Part shown: in pieces, positions 8,726-19,046 of the stretch | Position numbering within the stretch: the stretch's first letter is position 1 | Layout of the letters: every line of letters starts with the position of its first letter | NCBI GenBank assembly: GCA_016787265.1 | Contig: JAEUVF010000017.1 | Location: 62,001-126,000 of the forward strand | Direction of reading: 5' to 3' | Source: Flavipsychrobacter sp. | Lineage (GTDB): Bacteria; Bacteroidota; Bacteroidia; Chitinophagales; Chitinophagaceae | Length of the DNA: 64,000 nucleotides | Notes under the pieces: model-generated | What the model was told of the DNA's origin: nothing | What the model saw: the letters and a program-made list of their open reading frames with translations, nothing else | Databases searched by the model: none | Made by a program: the position numbers and the translations under genes

Positions 8726-11700
8726 TAGATTAATACGACTGTTCCTTTTCGAATGATTCTCTGATCATTGGAACACCGTAGCTGGACAAAATACACATAG
8801 GTGCCTGCAGGTTGAGGCATTCCTTTATAACGTCCATCCCAGCCTGTTGAACCTGTTAAAGGACTTCCATTTTTAACTTCGTATACCAGTTGACCAAACC
8901 GGTTGTATATCTGCCAGGATTCTATTTCTGACACTCCTGGTGCAATAATTTGAAAGCGATCATTTTTACCATCTGAATTAGGTGTAAATGCATTGGGGAT
9001 TGCAATTCTATCCTCGTTACAACCTATTATCAGTTTGATTTCATCTGTTGCCGTACAGCCATCACCGTTAGTGACCTTTACCTTATAGGTGATGTCTTTC
9101 AAAGGACTAGCAAGCGGATTCGGACAATCAACACAACTTAGGTCGTTTGCAGGGTTCCAGGACCATTGAACAACATCAGGACTTGCAGTTGGGTTTAGCG
9201 TAATCTGACTGCCGGGATATGTTGTAATATCCGGACCAAGCTGGACCTGGGGTAGAGGAAATACGTTTATTGTAATTCCTGTTTCTTTTACAAAACATCC
9301 GGCGGCTGCTTCAGTTCTTACAATATAACGGGTGGTTTGATCGGGCCTGGCTACCGGTGATGAACTGCTAACTGAACTCAGGCCTGTAACGGTGCCAATC
9401 CATTGGTAAGTGGAAGCTCCAGATACAATGATTGGTACGGAGGCGCCAAGGCATATACCGGTATCAGAAGAAATAGACAGATCATAATCGGGTATAACAG
9501 TAAAGCTTACCTGCTTTTCAATACTGCAGCCATCTGGGGATGTACCGCTTACTTTATAGATTCCGGATTGAGTTGGTGTGAAAAGAGGGTTTGCTACATT
9601 CGGTTGATCTATACCAGTTACCGGGGACCAGCTATATTCTGTTGCTCCCGTAGCCTGAACACGAATTGATTCACCTTCGCAAATAGTTATGCCGGACGCT
9701 GAAACCTGCAAATCAGGAAGCGGACTAACTGTAATCGTTTTTTCTGCAAGATGAAGACAGGATTGATTAATGGTATATAGTTGAATCAGATAGGATCCTG
9801 CAGAGTAGTTCATTGGGTCGGGGTTTTGCTTTCGACTGGTTTGGCCATTTCCAAGATTCCAGTTCCAGGCTAGTCCGGTTGATTGTGCTGAAGTTTCCAG
9901 CTGGATCAGTTCACCCGCACAAGCTTTATCAGGGGCAATAATGGCACCACTAACCAACTTATCGATGGTAATGGATTTGGTAATAGTCTGCTGGCAACCC
10001 AGTGGTGAGCGCACCGTGAATTGTATGTTTTTTGTTCCCGTTGATAAATAATTAATGACAGGAATACGGTCTGAACTAAATTGATTGGTGGAGGTAGTAC
10101 CCAAATCCCAGTTGAAACTTAGCGCATAGCCGGCCTTTTCAGCCACACTTGTAATTGTGGGTGTCAATTGGATAGCATTGTTTTCGCAAAATCTGTCCGG
10201 GTTTTCATTCAGGGAAATTGCCAGACTGTCAATAATGATGCGGTTGGACGTTTCGGCCAGTTGCCTGCAACCTGCAGCATCAATTACCAGTAAGGTCGGT
10301 TTGAAAATACCGGAGGTTCGATAGGCGTGGAGAGCGGTTTTACTATTATTTGTCAGCACGCTGCCATCACCAAAATCCCAGGCATAGATCAGTCCTTCGC
10401 CAGTAGTTTTAAGTTCCACCTGTTGCGTGGTACACCCCGACCAGTTATCTGCCTGCAGATCTGCAGTAGCCAGCCCTCTTACTTCTACGGAGTCAATACC
10501 CCGGATGGTATCGCCATTCGGAAATATAGCTTCCATAGTAATATAATACTTACCGGGATAGTGATAACTATGTGAAGGTGCGACTATATTTTCTGATCTT
10601 GATCCATCTCCGAAATTCCAGCTAACTGTAGCGTTCCCTTGTATGGTTGCCTGGAAATTTGCTACCAATGGCGGACAACCACTGTTTTTAACAAAACCTG
10701 TCTGCGATGTAAACGCAGCATTCTGTTTTTTTACAACTATCATCTGTTCAGCTGTATCAGAGCAGGATTTGTCTGTAAAATCTGCAATTAATCGCAGACT
10801 ATAGGTGCCTGAACTGTTGAACAGAAAAGAGGGATTGGTTTCAGTTGAAAATTCATTTCCGTTGACAAACCATCTGTATTTTACTTCTTTGGTTTCAGAA
10901 TGCCTGGTTTGATTATAAAAGTTTATCACAGATCCCGGCTCAACTGCTACATTATCTGATGTAAATGCAGCTGTTAAGAAGGCAGAAAGTGAATAGTCAA
11001 AACTCATTGAAGAAATACACCCGTTTGCATCTTCCACTTCAAGATAACCTCCATTTAAACCATAGCTTGGAATATAGGAAGGAGAATAATTGAATGTTCC
11101 GCCTGAAGTACGTTCAATTCTGTCCTGTAAATGCCAGGTCCATCGGACAATTGGAACATTATCTGTAATTAGAGAGGAGTCCGATAATATTAGGGATGCT
11201 TTACTGCAATCTGTTTCTATAACGTAGGGATATGCTTTTGGTCCGTTAACTTTTATAGTAACATAATTGGTGGTATCCAGGCAACCGAAGTGTGTGGATT
11301 GCACAATAACCCTGAAGGGATGTGCGCCTCTTTTATCGCCATCCATTGAAAAATACATGTTAACATGAGGATATTCATAATCACCGCCCAACCCTGCTAT
11401 TGGTCTGGATCCGTCTTCATATTCTGCCTTATAAAATGAATAATGCTCATTGCCGTAATAAAAAGGATTGGGCTCCAACTGATCAACCGTTCCCTTGACA
11501 CGTTCTTTACCATAATTGCATACTTCTGTCTGATCAACACTAAAAGTTGGTTGTTGTTTTAACAATACTAAAACTGTGATAGAGTCTTTTACAAAACAAT
11601 CTCCATTCCTTGTAGTAAGAACAGCATTATACGATCCTGTTTTGGTATAGGTATGTTTAATAGTTGGAGTATAGGTTGAATAGGAGACAGAAGTTCCATC

Positions 11701-13704
11701 GCCAAAATCCCAACTCCAAAATTCAGCCTGCCTGCTACTGTCTGTAAACGTCACTTCTCCTCTTGTTCCTTCACAGGTGTTTTCGTATTTATGAATTTTA
11801 GTAAAAGAGGGTTTGACACGTACAGCATCTTTTATGACCAAAGTATCAAGGCAATAATCGTTGCTTACCAGTATTGTAATTGTATACGTTCCTTCCTGTT
11901 CATATTTGTGAGTTTGAATCGCTGTATAGGTATCAAATCCAGAAAAACCTGAAGAAGGCTGGGTGCCATCTCCAAAGTCCACGATCCAACTAAACTGCTT
12001 TCCTGGGGAGGTTCCCTGCAGTTCTACAGGTGTATTGCCGCAGTTCTCACTTCCACTGAGGAGAGCCGTGTTAAATATCGGTTTCTCTCCAAGATAAACG
12101 TGTTGATATTCAACGCTGCCATTACATCCATCCTGAGTTATGTATTCAAGTTTTACAGTGTGCTGACCTGGTTTGTTGAAACGATGGGTTGGCCGGCTTT
12201 CTGTACTTACTTCGTTGTCATCCGGAAATGTCCATTTGTAACTGGCTATTTCCTTTGTTCCCGTTGCCATGAACTGAAATTCTTTACCCAGGCAGCCATA
12301 CACATAAGAGGGATCTTGTGAATCATGATGAAGTACACTAATACGTGCCGAAGGTGCTTCTATATTTACACTCGCCAGTTTTTCCACAGCACATCCATTT
12401 TCTGCATAGGCGGTTAGGTAAATAGGGGTCAATATAACATCAGTAATTGTGAAGCTATGCGTTTTTCCAGTACCGGTTACAGGTTGTGGAAGCCAGCCCA
12501 CTTTCCATTCCCATTTTACAGCCTGGGAACTGGTATCTTTCACCACAACATCAACTGGTAAACCACATTCCGTACTTTTTTTAACTTCAATCTCTCCAAT
12601 ATCGGGCGTTTTGTTGATTGTAAATGTTTTAAACGTCGTATCCAGGCAGGTTGGTGAATATTCGTTGATCATTCTTATCGTAAATGTGCCAGGAGAATAG
12701 AAAATGTACTTGGTCATGCTGTCTTCACCAATAATGGCTGGATTGTATCCTGGAATATTCCAATGTGTTTTTGCTGGAATAACTGAGCTTGAATTTTTAA
12801 AATTTACAATGGTATTTGTGCAAAAGGGAGGGATGGCTTCTATTTCAGGTTGCAACCCACCAGCTTTAATAAACCTGGGTTTGGAAATTGTTACCATGCA
12901 GCCTGATTCATTTATAACCCGTAGTGATATATTGTATTGTCCTGGGTTACTATATAAATGTTGAGGTGAAGTTGCTTTGGAATTCGTGCCGTCTCCAAAA
13001 GACCATTCAAAACTCAGGTCATTCCCCCCAATGGTTTTGTTGATAAACTGAACTGGTTTATCCAGGGAACAAAGTATACTGTCCGGGCTTGTAAAATCCA
13101 CCAACAGCGCTCCTTTTACATCCACCAGTGAATCCTTCCTGATTTTTGTCTGGCATCCCCACTGATTGGTGGCAACCAGGCTTACAGCATTGTATTGCCC
13201 AAAGGTATACTGGTGCTGAACAGAAGTTGAACCTGCAATTTCCTGGACAGTTCCATCACCGAAATCCCAGAAGTAGGAATATCCGGCGGTGTTTTCACCT
13301 GTTGCCGGTTCTATCTCAAATCTTACGTCAAAAGGAGCACAACCTTTCATTGTGTCAGCTTTGAAGTTCACTGAGGGTGATGAATGTATCACCAGTTTTA
13401 TTTCTTTGGAAACACTTTGACCATTATCACGCACTGTCAGGCGAACAGAATAAGTTCCGGGTAAGGTATAGATGGTTGCGGCATCCCGTTCAAAAGAAGT
13501 ATTTCCATTTCCAAATGACCATTCAAATTGAGTGGTCGCAGTCAGAGGAGTGGAAGTGTTTGTGAAAGCTGCTAAAAATGGAGCACATCCTTCTACAGTT
13601 TTAGTTGTAAAATCTGCTTTTACCTGTGCTGCAGCAAGCTGACTATATAACAGCCAGAAAAAGAATAAAAGGATGTTTCTACAGTATAGGTTAAGGTGCT
13701 TCAA
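8722..13704 (-). CDS. Giant PKD-repeat surface protein with gliding-motility/T9SS C-terminal domain
   Basis: A 1660-residue secreted protein. A signal peptide (LLFFFWLLYSQLAAAQ) is followed by a long array of PKD-like beta-sandwich modules; at least nine carry the core W-x-F/L-G-D/N-G, for example WSFGDGTN, WDFGDGTV and WNFGDGSR, and others are more diverged. The last 92 residues (about 1569-1660) begin IPNAFTPNSDGKNDRF and end KGTVVLIY, matching the gliding-motility-associated (CHU_C) domain, a type-B-like sorting signal for the type IX secretion system. The only usable start is TTG at 13702-13704; an in-frame stop lies just upstream. It probably acts as an adhesin or surface stalk, ligand unknown. 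Confidence 0.88.
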   Translation of the reverse strand: MKHLNLYCRNILLFFFWLLYSQLAAAQVKADFTTKTVEGCAPFLAAFTNTSTPLTATTQFEWSFGNGNTSFERDAATIYTLPGTYSVRLTVRDNGQSVSKEIKLVIHSSPSVNFKADTMKGCAPFDVRFEIEPATGENTAGYSYFWDFGDGTVQEIAGSTSVQHQYTFGQYNAVSLVATNQWGCQTKIRKDSLVDVKGALLVDFTSPDSILCSLDKPVQFINKTIGGNDLSFEWSFGDGTNSKATSPQHLYSNPGQYNISLRVINESGCMVTISKPRFIKAGGLQPEIEAIPPFCTNTIVNFKNSSSVIPAKTHWNIPGYNPAIIGEDSMTKYIFYSPGTFTIRMINEYSPTCLDTTFKTFTINKTPDIGEIEVKKSTECGLPVDVVVKDTSSQAVKWEWKVGWLPQPVTGTGKTHSFTITDVILTPIYLTAYAENGCAVEKLASVNIEAPSARISVLHHDSQDPSYVYGCLGKEFQFMATGTKEIASYKWTFPDDNEVSTESRPTHRFNKPGQHTVKLEYITQDGCNGSVEYQHVYLGEKPIFNTALLSGSENCGNTPVELQGTSPGKQFSWIVDFGDGTQPSSGFSGFDTYTAIQTHKYEQEGTYTITILVSNDYCLDTLVIKDAVRVKPSFTKIHKYENTCEGTRGEVTFTDSSRQAEFWSWDFGDGTSVSYSTYTPTIKHTYTKTGSYNAVLTTRNGDCFVKDSITVLVLLKQQPTFSVDQTEVCNYGKERVKGTVDQLEPNPFYYGNEHYSFYKAEYEDGSRPIAGLGGDYEYPHVNMYFSMDGDKRGAHPFRVIVQSTHFGCLDTTNYVTIKVNGPKAYPYVIETDCSKASLILSDSSLITDNVPIVRWTWHLQDRIERTSGGTFNYSPSYIPSYGLNGGYLEVEDANGCISSMSFDYSLSAFLTAAFTSDNVAVEPGSVINFYNQTRHSETKEVKYRWFVNGNEFSTETNPSFLFNSSGTYSLRLIADFTDKSCSDTAEQMIVVKKQNAAFTSQTGFVKNSGCPPLVANFQATIQGNATVSWNFGDGSRSENIVAPSHSYHYPGKYYITMEAIFPNGDTIRGIDSVEVRGLATADLQADNWSGCTTQQVELKTTGEGLIYAWDFGDGSVLTNNSKTALHAYRTSGIFKPTLLVIDAAGCRQLAETSNRIIIDSLAISLNENPDRFCENNAIQLTPTITSVAEKAGYALSFNWDLGTTSTNQFSSDRIPVINYLSTGTKNIQFTVRSPLGCQQTITKSITIDKLVSGAIIAPDKACAGELIQLETSAQSTGLAWNWNLGNGQTSRKQNPDPMNYSAGSYLIQLYTINQSCLHLAEKTITVSPLPDLQVSASGITICEGESIRVQATGATEYSWSPVTGIDQPNVANPLFTPTQSGIYKVSGTSPDGCSIEKQVSFTVIPDYDLSISSDTGICLGASVPIIVSGASTYQWIGTVTGLSSVSSSSPVARPDQTTRYIVRTEAAAGCFVKETGITINVFPLPQVQLGPDITTYPGSQITLNPTASPDVVQWSWNPANDLSCVDCPNPLASPLKDITYKVKVTNGDGCTATDEIKLIIGCNEDRIAIPNAFTPNSDGKNDRFQIIAPGVSEIESWQIYNRFGQLVYEVKNGSPLTGSTGWDGRYKGMPQPAGTYVYFVQLRCSNDQRIIRKGTVVLIY

Positions 13705-13769
13705 ACAATGACTTCTTACCGCTCAAGATAAACAGAGAAGGACGAATTTGCAAGTGTTTATAAAAGATA

Positions 13770-13795
13770 GCCTGCATATCCGGAGAGATGCAGGC
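13770..13795 (-). terminator. Possible terminator hairpin downstream of dxs
   Basis: GCCTGCAT and ATGCAGGC form a perfect 8-bp stem with a 10-base loop, 36 bases beyond the dxs stop. On the minus strand it is followed by TATCTTTTATA, only moderately T-rich, so this is a likely but not strong terminator. Confidence 0.5.
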
Positions 13796-13831
13796 CATGC
13801 TTGATTCCACAATGTACTAATGTATTTAATT

Positions 13832-15760
13832 TCACTGTAACAATTGAACCCGCACTTTTTCCTTCATCATATCACGTAGTGTTTCGGCAATGGCATTGGC
13901 ATCATAACCACATTCGCGGTGTAATTCCTTCAGGCTGCCATGTTCCACAATACGATCGGGAATACCAAGCATCCTGAATTCCGCCTGGTAATTATGTGCG
14001 GCCATGAATTCCAATACGGCGGAACCAACTCCGCCTACTATTGTACCATCTTCTACCGTAATTATCTTAGTGTACCGCTGGAATACCTCATGCAATAGTT
14101 CTTCATCCAAAGGCTTCACAAACCTTAGGTCGTAATGGCCTGCATTGATACCATATTGCTTCACTTCGCGAATGGCACTGGCTGCAAAATTTCCGGGGTG
14201 ACCGAAACTCAGCACAGCAATCTCTTCTCCGTCTTTGAGTTTGCGTCCTTTTCCAATTTCCACTTCCTTCATTTCTGTTTTCCATTCCGGCATAACCCCT
14301 TCACCTCGTGGATAACGGATCACAACAGGAAGCTTGGTGGTTTCCAGTTGAGCTGTATACATCAGGTTGCGCAGTTCCGCTTCATTCATCGGAGCACTGA
14401 TGATCAGGTTGGGTATACAGCGGAAATAAGGAATATCATAAGCACCATGGTGCGTTGGTCCGTCTTCACCTACCAGTCCCGCACGATCCAGGCAGAATAC
14501 AACCGGTAATTTCTGGATGGCTACATCGTGTACCACCTGGTCATACGCCCTTTGCATGAAGGAACTGTAAATATTGCAGAACACTTTCATGCCTTGTGTT
14601 GCTAATCCCGCACTCACCGTTACCGCATGCTGTTCACAGATACCTACATCCAGCGCCCGATCCGGCATTTTATCCATCATGATCTTTAGTGAAGATCCCG
14701 ATGGCATTGCAGGGGTTATGCCAAAGATGGCAGGATTCTCTTCCGCCAGTTCCAGAATCGTATGACCAAATACATCCTGGTATTTGGGCGGTTGAGGTGT
14801 ATCAAATTTTTTCCTGAAAATTTCGCCGGTTATTTTGTCGAAGAGTCCGGGTGCATGCCACTTGGTCTGGTCTTTTTCCGCCAGCTCATAACCCTTACCC
14901 TTAACCGTAATGATATGCAGGATTTTTGGTCCGGGAATATTTTTCAGGTCCTGCAGGGTATCTACCAGCTTGGTGATATTATGTCCGTCGATTGGACCAA
15001 AGTACCGGATCTTCAACGCCTCAAACAGGTTGCTGCTTTTATTCAGCATACCCTTGATGGAATGTTCCAGTTTGGAAGCCATTTCCCTTGAAAAATTACC
15101 TCCTACAGGAAGTTTGCCCAATGCTTTCCAAACATCATCTTTCAATCGGTTATAGGCAGGAGAAGTGGTGATATCGGTCAGGTATTCTTTCAGGGCACCA
15201 ACATTCGGATCGATGCTCATGCAGTTGTCATTCAGGATGATCAGCATATCGGCATCGGAAACCCCGGCATGGTTCATCGCCTCGAAAGCCATACCAGCAG
15301 TCATGGAGCCATCCCCGATTACCGCCACAGATTTGCGGTCTTCACCCTTGTATTTGGCAGCCAGTGCCATGCCCAGGGCTGCCGAAATGGAGGTGGAGGA
15401 ATGGCCTACACCAAACGTATCGTATTCACTTTCAGCGCGTTTGGGAAAGCCGGATAAGCCACCGTATTTCCGGTTGCTGGGGAAATTATCGCGGCGACCG
15501 GTTAAGATTTTATGTCCGTATGCCTGGTGACCCACATCCCAAACCAGTTGGTCATAGGGCGTATTATAAACATAGTGAAGGGCAGTAGTCAGTTCAACCA
15601 CACCCAGACTGGCAGCAAAATGCCCCCCATGCACACTCACTACATCTATGATGTATTGCCTGAGCTCGTCGCAAACCTGGTGCAATTGCTCTTTTCCCAG
15701 TTTTTTAAGGTCGGACGGCTGGTTGATCTGTTGTAAAAGTAGCCCCGGTTTAATTTCCAT
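13832..15760 (-). CDS. dxs: 1-deoxy-D-xylulose-5-phosphate synthase
   Basis: The 642-residue protein is a full-length DXS. It shows HGGHFAASLGVVELTTALHY, DVGHQAYGHKILTGRRD, the thiamine-diphosphate motif GDGSMTAGMAFEAMNHAG with the downstream NDNCMSI, YFGPIDGHN, and the C-terminal PRGEGV and EDGTIVGGVGSAV blocks. It condenses pyruvate and glyceraldehyde-3-phosphate in the first step of the MEP isoprenoid pathway. ATG 15758-15760 (MEIKPGLLLQQINQPSDLKK) is the natural start; a 22-residue extension upstream is not family-like. Isoprenoid supply links loosely to the GGGPS-like gene at 19977-20735. Confidence 0.97.
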   Translation of the reverse strand: MEIKPGLLLQQINQPSDLKKLGKEQLHQVCDELRQYIIDVVSVHGGHFAASLGVVELTTALHYVYNTPYDQLVWDVGHQAYGHKILTGRRDNFPSNRKYGGLSGFPKRAESEYDTFGVGHSSTSISAALGMALAAKYKGEDRKSVAVIGDGSMTAGMAFEAMNHAGVSDADMLIILNDNCMSIDPNVGALKEYLTDITTSPAYNRLKDDVWKALGKLPVGGNFSREMASKLEHSIKGMLNKSSNLFEALKIRYFGPIDGHNITKLVDTLQDLKNIPGPKILHIITVKGKGYELAEKDQTKWHAPGLFDKITGEIFRKKFDTPQPPKYQDVFGHTILELAEENPAIFGITPAMPSGSSLKIMMDKMPDRALDVGICEQHAVTVSAGLATQGMKVFCNIYSSFMQRAYDQVVHDVAIQKLPVVFCLDRAGLVGEDGPTHHGAYDIPYFRCIPNLIISAPMNEAELRNLMYTAQLETTKLPVVIRYPRGEGVMPEWKTEMKEVEIGKGRKLKDGEEIAVLSFGHPGNFAASAIREVKQYGINAGHYDLRFVKPLDEELLHEVFQRYTKIITVEDGTIVGGVGSAVLEFMAAHNYQAEFRMLGIPDRIVEHGSLKELHRECGYDANAIAETLRDMMKEKVRVQLLQ

Positions 15761-15904
15761 GCGGTAAAAGTAAAGCGTATGAGATAAAGAATTTAACAAA
15801 TCCGTCCTAAAAAAGTTGGCTGCCATCCATCCCGGCCAGTTGCCCCAGTCCCAATTTATTTGGCCATTAGTACAATTCGGTATATTAGGGGTGTAACAAA
15901 CAGC

Positions 15905-15912
15905 TAGATTTG
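15905..15912 (+). promoter_or_regulatory. Putative -7 promoter element for the histidine-kinase gene
   Basis: TAGATTTG matches TAnnTTTG and lies only five bases before the ATG at 15918. If used, the transcript would be nearly leaderless. No second element is obvious. Confidence 0.35.
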
Positions 15913-15917
15913 CCGAT

Positions 15918-16976
15918 ATGCTACCACGCGGAATTAAATATTATTGGATTTGCCAGGTGTTGGGCTGGACTTTTGTGGCCCTGACCATGGTAATCTTTGT
16001 ATATACCTTCACCCCCTCCAAGATTGATCAGCGCTTGTTTGTGAGGGTGGGACTGATATTCATCTCCGGAATTTTTACCACTCATATGTTCCGGGCCTTT
16101 ATCAAGCGGAGCGGCTGGTTATTATTACCGATAGAAAAGGTAATTCCAAGGATGGCAGCTGGTATTGTCATTACCAGTTTGCTTTGTAGTTTATTGTTCA
16201 TGGCGCTGGTTCAACTGCTTGATGTACAGACAGATGTGCAACGTCGGATTGATTTTCCTGCCCGGTTGCTGGGAGCTACCCTGGACATTGGGCTCTTTAT
16301 CATACCCTGGACCCTGATCTATTATATTTACCATTATGTTGCGAAAAGCAGGAAGCAGGAGGTTGATACACTGAAGCTGGAAGCCCTGGTAAAAGAACTT
16401 GAACTTAAGACCATCAAGGCTCATATAAATCCACATTTCATCTTCAATGCCCTTAACAGTATCCGGGCCCTGATTGATGAAAACCCCAGCCGGGCCCGGG
16501 ATGCCATCACCGAACTCAGCAATATTCTCCGCAGCAGCATGCAGTCGGAGAAATCAGAAACCGTTCCGCTGGAAAAAGAACTAAATATTGTACGGGATTA
16601 CCTTGCATTGGAACATATCCGGTTTGAAGACCGCCTGAAAGTGGAATACCAGATTGATGAGGATACCCTTGATCAACCCATACCACCCATGATGTTGCAA
16701 ACCCTGGTGGAAAATGCCATTAAACACGGCATTGGTAAGCAGATGAAAGGCGGAGTGGTGCGCATTATTTCTGATTTCCGGGATAATTACCACGAATTGC
16801 TGGTGCAGAATACCGGACGTTTATCCGGGCATATCAATGGCGATGGTTTTGGAATCAGCAGCACCCGCAACCGGCTGCAACTTCTATTTGGCGATAAGGC
16901 TGATTTCCATATCCAGGAGAGTAATGGTAATATGGTGGAAGCGAGAGTAAAAATTCCGGTAACAGAACCCGCTTAA
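15918..16976 (+). CDS. LytS/YehU-type sensor histidine kinase
   Basis: A 352-residue membrane kinase. Four hydrophobic segments occupy about residues 8-140, followed by a short helical linker and a His_kinase domain with H173 in INPHFIFNALNSIRALID, the phospho-acceptor motif of the LytS/YehU family. The ATP-binding part has LQTLVENAIKHGIGKQMKGG (N box) and DGFGISSTRNRLQLLFG (G box). There is no periplasmic sensor domain of note, so it may sense through its membrane part. The response regulator gene follows after ten bases and certainly forms the cognate pair. Confidence 0.93.
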   Translation: MLPRGIKYYWICQVLGWTFVALTMVIFVYTFTPSKIDQRLFVRVGLIFISGIFTTHMFRAFIKRSGWLLLPIEKVIPRMAAGIVITSLLCSLLFMALVQLLDVQTDVQRRIDFPARLLGATLDIGLFIIPWTLIYYIYHYVAKSRKQEVDTLKLEALVKELELKTIKAHINPHFIFNALNSIRALIDENPSRARDAITELSNILRSSMQSEKSETVPLEKELNIVRDYLALEHIRFEDRLKVEYQIDEDTLDQPIPPMMLQTLVENAIKHGIGKQMKGGVVRIISDFRDNYHELLVQNTGRLSGHINGDGFGISSTRNRLQLLFGDKADFHIQESNGNMVEARVKIPVTEPA

Positions 16977-16986
16977 ACGAACACAT

Positions 16987-17718
16987 ATGATAAAGGCAGT
17001 ACTGATCGACGATGAACGTCTGGCCCGTACAGAACTGAGAAAATTATTATCCGAATTCCCTGAAATTGAAGTGATCGGTGAAGCTGCCAATGCGGCCGAA
17101 GGGATCGATGTAATTGAAAACCTTCAACCCGACCTGGTATTTCTGGATATTCAGATGCCAGGCAAAACCGGCTTTGACATGCTGAGCGAACTGGGTAAAG
17201 CGCCGCATGTGATCTTCACCACTGCCTACGATGAATATGCCCTCAAAGCATTTGAAGTGAACGCACTCGATTACCTGCTCAAGCCGGTAGACACCAAGCG
17301 CCTTGCTGATGCCATCAATAAATTACATGTTGCTGAAGAGAAGGAAGCCATGGCACCTGCCATCAGTTCCAATCGCAGTTTGCTTAGTGAACACGACCAG
17401 GTATTTGTGAAAGATGGGGAACGTTGCTGGTTTGTAAAATTGAGTGATATTCGGTTATTCGAAAGCGTTGGTAATTATGCCAAGGTTTTCTTCGGTAACA
17501 ACAAACCGCTGATCCTGAAATCACTGAATGCATTGGAAGAAAGACTGGATGAAAAAGTATTTTTCCGCGCCAACCGAAAACATATTGTCAACCTGCGACT
17601 GATTGAAAAGATTGAGCCTTATTTTAACGGCGGACTTCTGCTGGAATTGAAAGGCGGTGAAAAGATCGAAGTTAGCAGGCGGCAGACGGTGAAGTTTAAG
17701 GAGATGATGAGCCTGTAG
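16987..17718 (+). CDS. LytTR-family response regulator
   Basis: A 243-residue two-domain regulator. The receiver domain has acidic pocket D8/D9, phospho-acceptor D54 in LVFLDIQMPG and K99 in YLLKPVD. The C-terminal LytTR DNA-binding domain (about residues 137-243) carries ESVGNYAKVFF, FFRANRKHIVNLRLIEKIEP and the final VSRRQTVKFKEMM. It pairs with the kinase encoded immediately upstream. LytTR regulators bind direct repeats in target promoters. The neighbouring peptidase genes start 32 bases downstream and could be targets or co-transcribed, but no clear site is visible. Confidence 0.94.
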   Translation: MIKAVLIDDERLARTELRKLLSEFPEIEVIGEAANAAEGIDVIENLQPDLVFLDIQMPGKTGFDMLSELGKAPHVIFTTAYDEYALKAFEVNALDYLLKPVDTKRLADAINKLHVAEEKEAMAPAISSNRSLLSEHDQVFVKDGERCWFVKLSDIRLFESVGNYAKVFFGNNKPLILKSLNALEERLDEKVFFRANRKHIVNLRLIEKIEPYFNGGLLLELKGGEKIEVSRRQTVKFKEMMSL

Positions 17719-17750
17719 GGAATTTAGAATTATGAATTAAAAATTAAGAG

Positions 17751-19046
17751 ATGGATATGAAGTATATATTGATGATGGGGGCGCTGGGATTGGCGCTTCA
17801 GGTAAATGCACAGAAGAAATCTAAGAAAGAACCCGGTATTGATATCAAAGAAGTAAGCAGAATTGAAAAGACCCTCTCTGCGGATGATATGGAGGGAAGA
17901 AGAATTTTTACTCCGGGTATTGATAAGGCTGCCAATTTTATAGCTGCTGAATTCGAGAAAATCGGATTGGAGAAATTGCCTAACAGTAATGAGTACCTGC
18001 AGTCATTCAAAATGTTGAAACCCACTCAGCTTTCCGCTTCAGTTACGGCCAATGGGAAAGCAGTGGAGGAGAGGAGTTTTTTTGTTGTTACTCCAAAGGA
18101 AAACCTAGTTGTAACAGAAGCTACCGGTTTTGAACTGGTTACCATCAAAGCAGGCGGCAACTTTATGCAGGAAGCATACGGACATGTTTCCTCCGGTAAA
18201 AACAAAGTGGTAGTAGTAGATCCTTCCTATGCATCTAATTTCGGAAGGCTTTCCTTTTTCAAAAGACAGATGATGGAAGGTGGGGCTTCTACAATTTTCA
18301 TTTTATCCGCTGAGCCGCTGGCCAGCTTTTCAGTTACTGCCAATCACCAGTTTGAGGTGTCCAAACTTCATAATGTGGTGGGCGTATTGCCTGGAAAATC
18401 CAAAAAGAATGAGTATGTAATCTTTTCCGGCCATTATGATCACCTGGGTATTGGTAAGCCCGTGAATGGTGATTCCATTTTCAATGGAGCCAATGATGAT
18501 GCCGCCGGTACTACGGCTGTCATCATGCTGGCGAAGTATTTTAAACAACTTCGTAATAATGAACGCACCATACTTTTTGCAGCATTTACTGCAGAAGAAA
18601 TGGGAGGATATGGTGCTACTTATTTTTCGCGCCAGTTCGAACCGGCTACTGTAATGGCCATGTTCAATATTGAAATGATCGGTACGGAGAGCAAATGGGG
18701 TAAGAACTCCGCTTATATTACAGGATATGAAAAATCCAGTATGGGAGAGATTATGAAGAAGAACCTGGAAGGAACAGGTTTTACTTTTCATCCGGACCCC
18801 TATCCTGATCAACAATTATTCTATCGTTCAGACAATGCTACTTTGGCCCGTTTAGGTGTGCCTGCTCATACCATTTCCACTTCCAAAATGGACAGTGAAA
18901 AATATTATCATACCGTAGATGATGAATTTGAGACCCTGGATATGGAAAATATGACCCGTATTATTCGGGCCATTGCACTCAGTTCCAGAACGATTGTTGC
19001 AGGCACTGATACTCCCAGCAGGGTTGATACATCGAGTTTGCGATAA
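17751..19046 (+). CDS. Secreted M28-family zinc aminopeptidase (first of two)
   Basis: A 431-residue exported protein with signal peptide (LMMGALGLALQVNAQ), a protease-associated-like insert in the middle, and an M28 catalytic domain: SGHYDHLG, NGANDDAAGTTAVIML, AAFTAEEMGGYGATYF, NIEMIG and a final KYYHTVDDEFETLD that supplies the last histidine. The two co-catalytic zinc ligands expected (H, D, E, E/D, H) are all visible. Likely periplasmic or extracellular peptide processing. Start is ATG 17751, with 17757 as an alternative two codons in. The next gene starts within its stop codon (TAATG). Confidence 0.9.
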   Translation: MDMKYILMMGALGLALQVNAQKKSKKEPGIDIKEVSRIEKTLSADDMEGRRIFTPGIDKAANFIAAEFEKIGLEKLPNSNEYLQSFKMLKPTQLSASVTANGKAVEERSFFVVTPKENLVVTEATGFELVTIKAGGNFMQEAYGHVSSGKNKVVVVDPSYASNFGRLSFFKRQMMEGGASTIFILSAEPLASFSVTANHQFEVSKLHNVVGVLPGKSKKNEYVIFSGHYDHLGIGKPVNGDSIFNGANDDAAGTTAVIMLAKYFKQLRNNERTILFAAFTAEEMGGYGATYFSRQFEPATVMAMFNIEMIGTESKWGKNSAYITGYEKSSMGEIMKKNLEGTGFTFHPDPYPDQQLFYRSDNATLARLGVPAHTISTSKMDSEKYYHTVDDEFETLDMENMTRIIRAIALSSRTIVAGTDTPSRVDTSSLR

